A stretch of DNA of 64,000 nucleotides from JALORV01 sp963766365 (GCA_963766365.1 CAVXZK010000016.1:62001-126000), one strand, 5' to 3'; shown: positions 45,476 to 55,362, counted from the stretch's first letter. Numbers and translations: made by a program. Notes: generated by a model not told the origin, from the sequence alone.

Positions 45476-45491
45476 TTGAACGGTCGGTCAA
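45476..45491. promoter_or_regulatory. Candidate PaaR operator between paaN and paaG
   Basis: TTGAACGGTCGGTCAA is an imperfect palindrome (TTGA-n-CG-nn-CG-n-TCAA) in the 168-base gap between the divergent paaN and paaG genes. Its layout fits TetR-type PaaR operators, and a TetR gene closes the cluster. It is ideally placed to control both directions. Promoter boxes could not be assigned with confidence. Confidence 0.55.
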
Positions 45492-45547
45492 CGAATAGCA
45501 CGCGGCTCGCGTCGAGATCGGGGCGAACCGGCCGAGGAGACTTCCCC

Positions 45548-46342
45548 ATGGCTTCGTATGAGTCTGTCCGCCTGGAGACAGCGGACGGTGTGGCAACGTT
45601 GACGCTCAACCGGCCCGACCGGCTGAACAGCTTCACCGTGGCCATGCACGGCGAGGTCCGCGCCGCGCTCGACGCGGTCGTAGCCGAGTCCTCGATCCGA
45701 TGCCTGGTGCTGACCGGCGCGGGGCGCGGCTTCTGCGCGGGCCAGGACCTGGCGGATCGCGCGGTGGCGCCCGGCAGCGAGGCGCTCGATCTCGGCGCCT
45801 CGATCGAGAACTACTACAAGCCATTGCTGCTGCGCCTGCGCCGGCTGCGCATGCCGACGGTGTGTGCGGTCAATGGCGTGGCTGCCGGTGCCGGCGCCAA
45901 CATCCCGTTTGCCTGCGACCTGGTCATCGCCGCCCGGTCGGCGAGCTTCATCCAGTCGTTCTCGAAGCTGGGCCTGGTTCCGGACTGCGGCGGCACGTGG
46001 TGGCTGCCGCGGCTCGTCGGACCCGCGCGTGCGATGGGACTGGCACTGCTCGGCGACAAGCTCGCGGCCACGCAGGCCGAGGAGTGGGGGCTCATCTGGC
46101 GCTGCGTCGAGGACGATGAACTGCTGCCGACCGCGATGGCCGCGGCGCGGCAGCTCGCGGCGGGTCCGACGCGCAGCTACGTGCGTACGCGCGAAGCGAT
46201 GGAGGCCGGCCTGCTGATGCCGTTCGAGGCCGCGCTCGATGTCGAGCGCGACTACCAGCGCGAGCTGGGGCGCTCGGACGACTACCGCGAGGGCGTCACT
46301 GCATTCATGGAAAAGCGCGTACCGCGCTTCAAAGGCCAGTAG
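45548..46342 (+). CDS. paaG: Enoyl-CoA hydratase/isomerase PaaG
   Basis: Crotonase-fold enzyme of 264 residues that isomerises ring-1,2-epoxyphenylacetyl-CoA to the oxepin and also acts in the later beta-oxidation. The oxyanion-hole segments are LTGAGRGFCAGQDLADRAV and VNGVAAGAGANIPFACDLVI; the acid segment is SKLGLVPDCGGTWWLPRLVG with Asp in LVPDCGG, typical of PaaG. The ATG at 45548 is preceded by GAGGAG. The in-frame stretch back to 45476 lies over the operator and is not coding. paaH begins 2 bases after its stop. It is the first gene of the paaGHIKABCDE unit. No separate paaF hydratase is seen in the window, so hydration may be done by a gene elsewhere. Confidence 0.94.
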   Translation: MASYESVRLETADGVATLTLNRPDRLNSFTVAMHGEVRAALDAVVAESSIRCLVLTGAGRGFCAGQDLADRAVAPGSEALDLGASIENYYKPLLLRLRRLRMPTVCAVNGVAAGAGANIPFACDLVIAARSASFIQSFSKLGLVPDCGGTWWLPRLVGPARAMGLALLGDKLAATQAEEWGLIWRCVEDDELLPTAMAAARQLAAGPTRSYVRTREAMEAGLLMPFEAALDVERDYQRELGRSDDYREGVTAFMEKRVPRFKGQ

Positions 46343-46344
46343 CG

Positions 46345-47883
46345 ATGCCGGGCCGCCTGCCAGCCGAGACGGTGATCGGAGTCATCGGTGCCGGCGCGAT
46401 GGGTGCCGGCATTGCGCAGGTCGCCGCGCAGGCGGGGCACCAGGTGCGGCTGACCGACACGCACGCCGGCGCGGTGGAGCGGGCCCAGGCCGGCATCGTG
46501 AAGGACCTGGGTCACAGGGTCGCGACCGGGCGGATACCGGCCGCGCAGGCCGAGGCCGTGGCGGCTCGGATCGAAGCCTCGTCGCTGGCGAACTTCGGCG
46601 ACTGCGGGCTCGTCATCGAAGCGATCGTCGAGGATCTGGACACCAAGCGCCACCTGTTCCGGACTTTGGAGGAGATCCTCGCGAGCGATGCGATCATCGC
46701 CTCGAACACGTCGTCGCTGTCGATCACCGCGATGGCGGCGGGCCTGCAGCGCCCGGAGCGGGTCGTCGGCATGCATTTCTTCAACCCGGCCACGCGCATG
46801 AAGCTGGTCGAGGTCATCAGCGGACTGGAGACGGATGCGGCCGTCGCAGAGACGGTCTTTGCCACGGCGGAAGCCTGGGGCAAGAAACCGGCTTACGCGA
46901 AGTCCACTCCGGGCTTTATCGTCAACCGCATTGCGCGACCGTTCTATGGCGAGGCGTGGCGCTCGTACGTCGAGGGCGCGGCCGACCCGGCGACGATCGA
47001 CGCGATCGTGCGCGACTGCGGCGGCTTTCCGATGGGTCCGTTCGAGCTGATGGACCTGATCGGGCACGACGTCAACCTGGCGGTGAGCACCGCAGTCTTC
47101 GAAGCGACGTTCGGCGAGCGCCGTTACGCGCCATCGCTGGCACAGCAGGAACTGGTGCGTGCGGGTCGGCTCGGCCGCAAGAGCGGGCGTGGCATCTATG
47201 ACTACCGCGACGGCGCCACCAAGCCGCATCCCCGCGTCGAGCCGGGCGCCGAGCCGGTGCGGCGCGTAGTGGCCGTCGGCTCGCTCGGCATTGCGACACC
47301 GATCATCACGCGGCTCGAGGCGGCCGGCGTCGACGTCGTGCGCGTGCAGGGTCCGCGCTCCGCGCAGGACTCCGCGGGCTGGCTCGAGATCGGACCGGCG
47401 CGGCTGATGATGACCGACGGCCGACCGGCGACACGCCGCGCGATGGAGGAAAAGCACGAGCACCTGGTGATGTTCGACCTTGCGCTCGACTATGCGACGA
47501 CACCGCGGCTCGGCCTGGCGCGTGCCGACCAGTGCGGCATGGCGGCGTTCCGCACCGTGTGCGGGACGCTGGGACAGGCGGGGTTTGCGTGCTCGCCGCT
47601 CGACGATGTCGCCGGGCTGGTGGTGATGCGGCTGATCGCGATGCTGGTGAACGAGTCGGCCGAGGCGGTCGCCCACGGAACCTGCAGTGTCGATGCGATC
47701 GACGTGGCGATGCGCTACGGCGTCAACTATCCGCGCGGGCCGATGGAATGGTCCGCGCAGGTCGGGCTGCGCGTATTCGCCCGCGCGCTCGCGAACCTGC
47801 GCGAACACTACGGCGAGGAGCGCTACCGCACCTCGGCGCTGATCACCCGCAAGGGCTACACCGGGGCTTCCTTTCATGACTGA
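46345..47883 (+). CDS. paaH: 3-hydroxyadipyl-CoA dehydrogenase PaaH
   Basis: NAD-dependent 3-hydroxyacyl-CoA dehydrogenase, 512 residues, the long form usual for PaaH. The Rossmann motif is VIGVIGAGAMGAGIAQVAAQ (residues about 9-28). The catalytic His lies in RVVGMHFFNPATRMKLVEVI and the partner Glu follows in that strand. The first C-terminal dimerisation domain has KSTPGFIVNRIARPFYGEAW and GGFPMGPFELMDLIGHDVN; a second similar domain (INYPRGPMEW-like, here VNYPRGPMEWSAQVGLRVFA) follows near the end. It oxidises the hydroxy intermediate to the 3-oxo acid before PaaJ thiolysis. The start ATG is 2 bases after paaG. Its last 8 bases overlap paaI, so translation is coupled. Confidence 0.94.
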   Translation: MPGRLPAETVIGVIGAGAMGAGIAQVAAQAGHQVRLTDTHAGAVERAQAGIVKDLGHRVATGRIPAAQAEAVAARIEASSLANFGDCGLVIEAIVEDLDTKRHLFRTLEEILASDAIIASNTSSLSITAMAAGLQRPERVVGMHFFNPATRMKLVEVISGLETDAAVAETVFATAEAWGKKPAYAKSTPGFIVNRIARPFYGEAWRSYVEGAADPATIDAIVRDCGGFPMGPFELMDLIGHDVNLAVSTAVFEATFGERRYAPSLAQQELVRAGRLGRKSGRGIYDYRDGATKPHPRVEPGAEPVRRVVAVGSLGIATPIITRLEAAGVDVVRVQGPRSAQDSAGWLEIGPARLMMTDGRPATRRAMEEKHEHLVMFDLALDYATTPRLGLARADQCGMAAFRTVCGTLGQAGFACSPLDDVAGLVVMRLIAMLVNESAEAVAHGTCSVDAIDVAMRYGVNYPRGPMEWSAQVGLRVFARALANLREHYGEERYRTSALITRKGYTGASFHD

Positions 47884-48322
47884 TTCGATGGCACACGATG
47901 CCCACGCGATCGCCGAAGCGGTGAAGCTCGGCATGTTCATGGACGATGCGGCGTCACGCGGCCTGGGCATGCATATCGAGGCGGTCGGTCCCGGCTACGC
48001 GCGCATCGCGATGACGGTGCGGCCGGACATGCTGAACGGTTTCAAGATCTGCCACGGCGGCTTCATCACGACACTGGCGGATTCGGCGTTCGCGTTTGCC
48101 TGCAACAGCTACAACGAGGTCACCGTGGCCTCGGGCATCGTGGTGGACTTTCTGGCGCCGGCTCATGAAGGTGATCGCCTGGTGGCGGAGTGCCATGAGG
48201 TCGCGCGTACCGGACGCACCGGCGTCTACGACATCAAGGTGACGGACCAGGATGGCAAAGCGGTTGTCGTGATGCGGGGCCGCTCGCACACGATGAAGGG
48301 CAAGCAGGTGGTTCAGCTCTGA
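47876..48322 (+). CDS. paaI: Phenylacetyl-CoA pathway thioesterase PaaI
   Basis: Hot-dog-fold thioesterase, 148 residues, that hydrolyses ring-hydroxylated phenylacetyl-CoA and frees trapped CoA. The active-site helix reads NGFKICHGGFITTLADSAFA, with the HGG motif and Asp of PaaI proteins. Neighbouring segments are ASGIVVDFLAPAHEGDRLVA and GRTGVYDIKVTDQDGKAVVV. The ATG at 47876 overlaps paaH by 8 bases. paaK follows after 11 bases with a strong ribosome site. The protein forms a tetramer in known cases. Nothing in the sequence departs from the family. Confidence 0.94.
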   Translation: MTDSMAHDAHAIAEAVKLGMFMDDAASRGLGMHIEAVGPGYARIAMTVRPDMLNGFKICHGGFITTLADSAFAFACNSYNEVTVASGIVVDFLAPAHEGDRLVAECHEVARTGRTGVYDIKVTDQDGKAVVVMRGRSHTMKGKQVVQL

Positions 48323-48333
48323 GGAGGATAAGC

Positions 48334-49647
48334 ATGCCCGTCAAGAAGCCATCCCCTTCCGAGCTCGAACCGATCGAACGCGCCTCGCGCGCCGAACTGC
48401 AGGCGCTGCAGCTCGAACGCCTGCGCTGGTCCCTGGGCCACGCCTACGACAACGTGCCGCACTATCGCGCCAAATTCGATGCGGCGAAGGTCAAGCCAGC
48501 GGACCTGAAGTCGCTCGCGGACCTGGCAAAGTTTCCGTTCACGCTGAAAAAGGACCTGCGCGACAACTACCCGTTCGGCCTGTTCGCCGTGCCGCGCGAG
48601 AAAGTGGTGCGCCTGCATGCCTCCAGCGGCACGACCGGCAAGCCGACAGTGGTCGGCTACACGGTGAAGGACATCGACACCTGGGCCACGGTGATGGCGC
48701 GCTCGATCCGCGCCGCCGGGGGGCGTGCCGGCGACATCGTGCATGTCTCCTACGGGTACGGGCTCTTCACCGGCGGGCTGGGCGCGCATTACGGTGCTGA
48801 GCGGCTCGGCTGCACGGTGATCCCGATCTCGGGCGGCATGACCGAGCGGCAGGTGCAGATCATCGCGGACTTCAAGCCCGACATCATCATGGTGACGCCG
48901 TCGTACATGCTGGCGATCGCCGAGGAGATGGAGCGGCAGGGCATGGACCCGAAGAAGACGTCGCTCAGGATCGGCATTTTCGGCGCCGAGCCGTGGACGC
49001 CGGCGATGCGCGAGGCGATCGAGGCCAAGACCTCGCTCGACGCGATCGACATCTACGGCCTGTCGGAGATCATCGGGCCCGGAGTCGCGCAGGAGTGCAT
49101 CGAGACCAAGGACGGACTGACCGTCTGGGAAGACCACTTCTATCCGGAGGTCATCAACCCGGACACGGGCGAAGTGTTGCCCGAAGGCGAGAAGGGCGAA
49201 CTCGTGTTCACCTCGCTCACCAAGGAAGCGCTGCCGATGATCCGCTATCGCACGCGCGACCTGACGCGGCTCTTGCCACCGACCGCGCGCAGCATGCGCC
49301 GCATCGAGAAGATCACCGGCCGCTCGGACGACATGCTGATCATCCGCGGCGTGAATCTCTTCCCGACCCAGGTCGAGGACCTGATCCTGCGGCAGCCCGA
49401 GCTGGAGCCGTACTACATGCTCGAGGTCACGCGGCCCGGCAACCTCGACGAACTGACCGTCCACGTCGAGATGGGATCGGCGCTGGCCGACGGCAGCCAG
49501 GACGCGCGCCACGCTGCCGCGCGCAAGCTCGAACACAACGTCAAGGCCTACATCGGCATCAGCGCGACGGTGCGCCTGGCATTGCCGATGGGACTGGAAC
49601 GATCGGTCGGCAAGGCGAAACGCATCATCGACCGCCGGCCCAAATAG
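48334..49647 (+). CDS. paaK: Phenylacetate-CoA ligase PaaK
   Basis: Activates phenylacetate with ATP and CoA, the first step of the pathway, 437 residues. The AMP-binding loop is VVRLHASSGTTGKPTVVGYT (about residues 90-109). Other adenylation motifs are FTGGLGAHYGAERLGCTVIP, DIYGLSEIIGPGVAQEC (the adenine-binding YGLSE) and YRTRDLTRLLPP. The C-terminal hinge and lid have ITGRSDDMLIIRGVNLFPTQ, and the catalytic Lys is in RSVGKAKRIIDRRPK at the end. The start ATG is 6 bases after GAGGAGGATAAG, one of the best ribosome sites in the window. paaA follows after 8 bases. Confidence 0.96.
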   Translation: MPVKKPSPSELEPIERASRAELQALQLERLRWSLGHAYDNVPHYRAKFDAAKVKPADLKSLADLAKFPFTLKKDLRDNYPFGLFAVPREKVVRLHASSGTTGKPTVVGYTVKDIDTWATVMARSIRAAGGRAGDIVHVSYGYGLFTGGLGAHYGAERLGCTVIPISGGMTERQVQIIADFKPDIIMVTPSYMLAIAEEMERQGMDPKKTSLRIGIFGAEPWTPAMREAIEAKTSLDAIDIYGLSEIIGPGVAQECIETKDGLTVWEDHFYPEVINPDTGEVLPEGEKGELVFTSLTKEALPMIRYRTRDLTRLLPPTARSMRRIEKITGRSDDMLIIRGVNLFPTQVEDLILRQPELEPYYMLEVTRPGNLDELTVHVEMGSALADGSQDARHAAARKLEHNVKAYIGISATVRLALPMGLERSVGKAKRIIDRRPK

Positions 49648-49655
49648 GAGACCAC

Positions 49656-50672
49656 ATGTACACGCAAGCGATGGACATTCCGTCCCCCGATAGGGACGAG
49701 GCACTCAAGTCGCGCGGGCCGAAGTCGGTGAAAGAGGCGGAATACGAGGCCGAGTTCGATGCGAAGGTCGCGCGAGGAGAATTCATCGAAGCCAAGGACT
49801 GGATGCCCGAGGGCTACCGCAAGACGCTGGTGCGGCAGATCAGCCAGCACGCGCACAGCGAGATCGTCGGCATGCTGCCCGAGGGCAACTGGATCACGCG
49901 CGCGCCGACGCTGAAGCGCAAGGCCATATTGCTCGCCAAGGTGCAGGACGAGGGCGGCCACGGGATGTATCTCTACGCCGCGGCCGAGACACTGGGCGTG
50001 GCGCGCGACGACCTGGTCGATGCACTGCACTCGGGCAAGGCCAAGTACTCGTCGATCTTCAACTACCCGACACTGAACTGGGCCGACATCGGCGTCATCG
50101 GCTGGCTGGTCGACGGCGCGGCGATCATGAACCAGATTCCGCTGTGCCGCTGCTCGTACGGCCCGTATGCGCGCGCGATGATCCGCATCTGCAAGGAAGA
50201 GTCCTTCCACCAGCGCCAGGGTTACGACCTGCTGCTGACGATGATGAAGGGCACCGCCGATCAGCGCGCGATGGTGCAGGACGCGGTAAACCGCTGGTGG
50301 TGGCCCAGCCTGATGATGTTCGGCCCGCACGACAAGGACTCCGTGCACTCCGGCGATTCGATCAAGTGGGGCATCAAGCGCATCAGCAACGATGACCTGC
50401 GCCAGAAGTTCGTCGATGCGACGGTGCCGCAGGCCAAGGTGCTCGGAGTCACGCTGCCGGACCCCGACCTGCACTTCAACGAGGAACGTGGTCACTGGGA
50501 CTTCGGCACGATCGACTGGAGCGAGTTCTGGAACGTCGTCAACGGTCACGGCCAATGCAACCGCGACCGCCTCGCCGATCGCGTGCAGGCCTGGGAAGAC
50601 GGCGCCTGGGTCCGCGAAGCTGCGCTGGCCCACGCCGAAAAGCAGCGCCGCCGCGACCGCCTGGCGGCCTGA
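49656..50672 (+). CDS. paaA: Ring-1,2-phenylacetyl-CoA epoxidase catalytic subunit PaaA
   Basis: Di-iron monooxygenase subunit that epoxidises the ring of phenylacetyl-CoA with O2. 338 residues. The iron-binding motifs are seen: Glu in HSEIVGMLPEGNWITRAPTL, ExxH in KVQDEGGHGMYLYAAAE, and the second helix pair with ICKEESFHQRQGYDLLLTMM. The long loop NRWWWPSLMMFGPHDKDSVH is characteristic of PaaA. The ATG at 49656 follows AGGAG and is 8 bases after paaK. A large open frame upstream in the same phase is only a shadow of paaK. It works with PaaC (structural partner), PaaB (bridge) and PaaE (reductase). A strong hairpin separates it from paaB. Confidence 0.96.
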   Translation: MYTQAMDIPSPDRDEALKSRGPKSVKEAEYEAEFDAKVARGEFIEAKDWMPEGYRKTLVRQISQHAHSEIVGMLPEGNWITRAPTLKRKAILLAKVQDEGGHGMYLYAAAETLGVARDDLVDALHSGKAKYSSIFNYPTLNWADIGVIGWLVDGAAIMNQIPLCRCSYGPYARAMIRICKEESFHQRQGYDLLLTMMKGTADQRAMVQDAVNRWWWPSLMMFGPHDKDSVHSGDSIKWGIKRISNDDLRQKFVDATVPQAKVLGVTLPDPDLHFNEERGHWDFGTIDWSEFWNVVNGHGQCNRDRLADRVQAWEDGAWVREAALAHAEKQRRRDRLAA

Positions 50673-50701
50673 CATGTGCCTCCTGTTTTCAGCAGGGTTC
50701 C

Positions 50702-50720
50702 AAGGGGGCGCAGCCCCCTT
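50702..50720 (+). terminator. Perfect 8-bp GC-rich hairpin between paaA and paaB
   Basis: AAGGGGGC-gca-GCCCCCTT. It lies 30 bases after the paaA stop in a 128-base gap, the largest inside the operon. No U-run follows, so it is more likely a partial attenuator or an RNA-stability element than a full terminator. Confidence 0.5.
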
Positions 50721-50800
50721 GCGTCCCCATATTGCCCCGCGGCCATTGGCCTCACTCGAAGCCGCGAGTGGCGAAGTGGGAAATTGAGAAAGGAACTGAA

Positions 50801-51094
50801 ATGTCAGAAGTGAGCCGCCAATGGCCCCTCTGGGAAGTATTCATCAGGAGCAAGAACGGGCTCGACCACAAGCACTGCGGCAGCGTGCACGCGCCGGACG
50901 CGAAGCTGGCGCTGCAGAACGCCCGCGATGTCTATACGCGGCGGCTCGAGGGCGTCAGCCTCTGGGTGGTGCGCGCCGACCACATCGTCGCCAGCGATCC
51001 CGATGCCAAGCCGGAGATGTTCGATCCGGCCGAAGACAAGATCTACCGGCATCCGACTTTTTACAAGTTGCCTGACGACGTCAACCACATGTAG
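50801..51094 (+). CDS. paaB: Phenylacetyl-CoA epoxidase subunit PaaB
   Basis: Small subunit of the multicomponent epoxidase, 97 residues, the normal size. Diagnostic sequence: QWPLWEVFIRSKNGLDHKHC, GSVHAPDAKLALQNARDVYT and RRLEGVSLWVVRADHIVASD. PaaB bridges PaaAC dimers and is needed for activity with the reductase; it carries no metal site. The ATG at 50801 is preceded by AAAGGA at a good distance. Longer frames upstream run across the hairpin and are not protein-like. paaC begins 8 bases after its stop. Confidence 0.95.
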   Translation: MSEVSRQWPLWEVFIRSKNGLDHKHCGSVHAPDAKLALQNARDVYTRRLEGVSLWVVRADHIVASDPDAKPEMFDPAEDKIYRHPTFYKLPDDVNHM

Positions 51095-51102
51095 AGGCCG
51101 TG

Positions 51103-51873
51103 ATGAGCACGATCACTGCGGCCAACGCCGCCCACCTCGAGTATGTCCTGCGCATCGCCGACACTTCGCTGATCCTCGGGCAGCGACTGTCGGAGTGGTG
51201 CGGCCACGGCCCGGTCATCGAGGAAGACATCGCGCTGACGAATGTCGCGCTGGACCTGATCGGGCAGGCGCGCCTGCTGCTGACCCATGTCGGCAGGCTG
51301 GAAGGCCAGGGTCGCGACGAAGACCAGCTGGCGTTCCTGCGCACCGAGCCGCAGTACCGCAACCTGACGATCGTCGAGCTGCCCAACGTGGACTTTGCCA
51401 GAACGAACCTGCGCAACTTCCTGGTCGCCGCGTGGCAGCGCGAGCTGTGGCAGAAGCTTGCTTCGTCGACCGATACCGAGCTGGCCGCGATTGCGGGCAA
51501 GGCCATGAAGGAGACGCGCTATCACCTGCAGCATGCGGCGGACTGGACCGTGCGCCTCGGCGACGGCACCGATGAGTCGCATGCGCGCATGCAGAAGGCA
51601 CTGGACTACCTCTGGCCGTACACCGCGGAATTCTTCAGTACGACCGCGGAGGATGCGTCGGTCGAAGCTGCGGGCGTGGGTCCCGTCTGGGCAACGCTGG
51701 AATCGACATGGGAGGCGGTCGTCCGGCCAGTGCTTGAAGTCGCGACGCTGGCGGTGCCGGCGCGCACGCCGTTCCTGTCGCGGGGCAAGCAGGGCCAGCA
51801 CACGGAGTCCATGGGGCACCTGCTGACGGAGCTGCAGTATCTGCAGCGCACTTATCCGGGCGGCACCTGGTAG
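51103..51873 (+). CDS. paaC: Phenylacetyl-CoA epoxidase structural subunit PaaC
   Basis: Ferritin-like subunit that pairs with PaaA, 256 residues. Family segments are LGQRLSEWCGHGPVIEEDIA, ALTNVALDLIGQARLLLTHV, NVDFARTNLRNFLVAAWQRE and KAMKETRYHLQHAADWTVRL. The Glu and His positions of a di-iron protein are partly retained, although PaaC itself is regarded as structural. The ATG at 51103 is chosen over the GTG immediately before it because GAGG is then better spaced. paaD follows after 4 bases. No anomalies seen. Confidence 0.95.
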   Translation: MSTITAANAAHLEYVLRIADTSLILGQRLSEWCGHGPVIEEDIALTNVALDLIGQARLLLTHVGRLEGQGRDEDQLAFLRTEPQYRNLTIVELPNVDFARTNLRNFLVAAWQRELWQKLASSTDTELAAIAGKAMKETRYHLQHAADWTVRLGDGTDESHARMQKALDYLWPYTAEFFSTTAEDASVEAAGVGPVWATLESTWEAVVRPVLEVATLAVPARTPFLSRGKQGQHTESMGHLLTELQYLQRTYPGGTW

Positions 51874-51877
51874 CGGC

Positions 51878-52369
51878 ATGTCGACACTGACCGCCACGCA
51901 GGCCTGGGACATCCTGAATCGCGTCCCCGATCCCGAGATCCCGGTGATCTCGGTGACCGAACTCGGCATCGTGCGTGACGTGCAGGCTGCCGACAACATC
52001 GTGGACGTCGTAGTGACGCCGACGTATTCGGGCTGCCCGGCCACCGAGGTCATCGAGCGTTCGATCCGCGAGGCACTCACCGCCGCCGGCGCGACTCAGG
52101 TGCGGGTGACGACACGCCTGGCACCGGCGTGGACGACCGACTGGATCGAGCCCGCGGCCCAGGAAAAGCTGCGCGCCTACGGCATTGCGCCCCCGGTGGG
52201 GCGGGATGCGGGCAACGCACAACCGCTCACGTTCATTCCGCGCGTGGACTGTCCGCGCTGCGGCAGCGCTGACACCGAGCGCCTGTCGCAGTTCGGCGCC
52301 ACCGCGTGCAAGGCGCTGTACCGCTGCCGGGCCTGTCGCGAACCGTTCGAATACTTCAAGCCGCTTTGA
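51878..52369 (+). CDS. paaD: Phenylacetate pathway Fe-S/di-iron maturation protein PaaD
   Basis: A 163-residue protein with an N-terminal MIP18/DUF59 domain (AWDILNRVPDPEIPVISVTE, LGIVRDVQ) and a C-terminal zinc-ribbon-like region with four Cys (VDCPRCGSADTERL, then ALYRCRACREPFEYF). The invariant Cys of the DUF59 domain is in TPTYSGCPATEVI. PaaD is needed for an active epoxidase and is thought to assist metal-centre assembly. It sits 4 bases after paaC and 1 base before paaE, so all three are translated together. Confidence 0.94.
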   Translation: MSTLTATQAWDILNRVPDPEIPVISVTELGIVRDVQAADNIVDVVVTPTYSGCPATEVIERSIREALTAAGATQVRVTTRLAPAWTTDWIEPAAQEKLRAYGIAPPVGRDAGNAQPLTFIPRVDCPRCGSADTERLSQFGATACKALYRCRACREPFEYFKPL

Positions 52370-52370
52370 A

Positions 52371-53435
52371 ATGACACCTCGATTCCACGAACTTCGAGTC
52401 GCAGAAGTGCGGCGCGAAACGCCTGACTGCGTCAGCCTGAAATTCGAGCTTCCCGCAGACGTGGCGAACGACTACGGCTTCGTGCAGGGCCAGCATGTCG
52501 CGTTGCGCGCCACGCTTGACGGCGAGGAACTGCGGCGCTCGTACTCCGTGTGCTCGGGCTGTGATGACGGCGAACTGCGGGTCGCCGTCAAGAAGGTGCC
52601 GGGCGGTCGCTTCTCGGTCTGGGTGAACGAGTCGCTCAAGCCAGGTGACGCGATCGACGTGATGACGCCGGAGGGCCGCTTCTTTACGCCGCTGGCCGCC
52701 GGGCACGAGAAGCATTACGTCGCGTTTTCCTCGGGCAGTGGCATCACGCCGGTGCTCTCGCTGATTCGCACGACGCTTGCACGCGAGCCGCGCTCGCATT
52801 TCACTCTGGTGTATGGCAACCGGCGGCAGTCGAGCGTCATGTTCCACGAGGCGCTCGAGGACCTGAAGGACCGCTACCTGACGCGCTTCCGGCTCTTCAA
52901 CGTCTTCTCGCGCGAGGAACAGGACGTCGATCTTTTCAATGGCCGCATCGACGCGGCCAAGGTCGGGCAGTTCCTGTCGACGCTGATTCCGGCCGACACG
53001 ATCGACGAGGCCTTCGTCTGCGGGCCGGCGTCGATGATCGATGAGGTCGAGCAGGCGCTGCTCGCTGCCGGGGTGAAGCGGGAACACGTGCACGTGGAGC
53101 GCTTCGGCGTGCCGGGCGCGGCGACCGCTCCGATCGACGACGCCGAAGCCGCCGAGGCCAGGCTCACGCTGATCATCGACGGCGTGAAGCGCGAGGTCGA
53201 CTTCCATCGCGGCCAGCATTCGATCCTCGAGGCGGGCCGCGCGGCCGGGCTCGACCTGCCGTACTCGTGCAAGGGCGGCATGTGCAGCACCTGCCGCGGC
53301 AAGCTGCTCGAAGGCCAGGTGAAGATGGCCAAGAACTATGCCCTCGAGCCGCACGAAGTCGCCGCGGGCTACGTGCTGACCTGCCAGTCGTACCCGCTCA
53401 CCGAACGGGTGCTCATTTCCTACGACGAGCGATAG
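52371..53435 (+). CDS. paaE: Phenylacetyl-CoA epoxidase reductase PaaE
   Basis: Passes electrons from NADPH through FAD and a [2Fe-2S] cluster to the di-iron centre, 354 residues. The FAD-binding segment is LRRSYSVCSGCDDGELRVAV (RSYS motif). The NAD(P)-binding part is YVAFSSGSGITPVLSLIRTT and the later FVCGPASMIDEVEQALLAAG. The C-terminal plant-type ferredoxin domain has Cys ligands in YSCKGGMCSTCRGKLLEGQV and LTCQSYPLTERV, ending in SYDER. The ATG at 52371 is one base after the paaD stop. An extended frame back to 52185 overlaps paaD and is a shadow. paaR follows after 9 bases. Confidence 0.96.
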   Translation: MTPRFHELRVAEVRRETPDCVSLKFELPADVANDYGFVQGQHVALRATLDGEELRRSYSVCSGCDDGELRVAVKKVPGGRFSVWVNESLKPGDAIDVMTPEGRFFTPLAAGHEKHYVAFSSGSGITPVLSLIRTTLAREPRSHFTLVYGNRRQSSVMFHEALEDLKDRYLTRFRLFNVFSREEQDVDLFNGRIDAAKVGQFLSTLIPADTIDEAFVCGPASMIDEVEQALLAAGVKREHVHVERFGVPGAATAPIDDAEAAEARLTLIIDGVKREVDFHRGQHSILEAGRAAGLDLPYSCKGGMCSTCRGKLLEGQVKMAKNYALEPHEVAAGYVLTCQSYPLTERVLISYDER

Positions 53436-53444
53436 GGCCCGACG

Positions 53445-54107
53445 ATGGCCAGGCCGAAGGCAGCAAGCTTCGACGTGCAGCGCGGTGCGATCCGCGATGC
53501 GGCGGCGCGGCTCTTTGCCGACAAGGGTTACGCCTCCGCGTCGATTGCGGACATTGCCGCCGCCTGCGGTATCTCCAAGGCGCTGCTCTACCACTACTAC
53601 CGCGACAAGGAAGACCTGCTGTTCGACATTTCCGTCAGCTATGTCGAGCGCCTGCAGGCGCTGGTGGATGATGTGCAGGGCGAGCGTCTGCCCGCCGCCG
53701 CCCATCTGCGCCGGCTGATTGCGCGCTTCATGACGGAGTACGAGAACTCGGCCGCACGCCATCGCGTGCTGGTGCAGGACGTGAAGTACCTGTCACGCGC
53801 GCACCGGGTCAGGGTCGTGGCGCGCCAGCGCGACGTCGTCGCGGGCTTCGCTGACGCGATCGCGCGGCTGTCTCCAGCCGCGGGCGAAAGCTGGCACCGG
53901 CCGTTGGCGATGATCCTGTTCGGCATGATGAACTGGACCTTCACCTGGCTGCGCGCCAGTGGCACGCTCAGTCACGAGGACCTCGCGCCCGTCGTGGCGG
54001 ATCTCTTCATCGGTGGCCTCGGGCGCGTGCGTCCACCGCTACGGCCGGCGCAGCCCGCGCGGCGGCCGCGAACCCGCACCGCATCGAACCTGAAAGCGAG
54101 CGCATGA
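53445..54107 (+). CDS. paaR: TetR-family regulator, probable PaaR
   Basis: A 220-residue repressor. The N-terminal helix-turn-helix reads IRDAAARLFADKGYASASIA, DIAAACGISKALLYHYYRDK, the classical TetR recognition helix with YHYY. The ligand-binding domain (LRRLIARFMTEYENSAARHR, MILFGMMNWTFTWLRASG) fits regulators that sense acyl-CoA. Its place directly after paaE and the candidate palindrome in front of paaG make it the likely local repressor, released by phenylacetyl-CoA. The C-terminal 25 residues are Pro/Arg-rich (RVRPPLRPAQPARRPRTRTA) and look disordered. The true regulon was not tested. Confidence 0.87.
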   Translation: MARPKAASFDVQRGAIRDAAARLFADKGYASASIADIAAACGISKALLYHYYRDKEDLLFDISVSYVERLQALVDDVQGERLPAAAHLRRLIARFMTEYENSAARHRVLVQDVKYLSRAHRVRVVARQRDVVAGFADAIARLSPAAGESWHRPLAMILFGMMNWTFTWLRASGTLSHEDLAPVVADLFIGGLGRVRPPLRPAQPARRPRTRTASNLKASA

Positions 54108-54162
54108 GCACGCCGGGCCGCCCCAAGGGCGAATCCCGAGCGCGTGGCGCGAGGGTGGTCCA

Positions 54163-55362
<1,200 letters not shown>

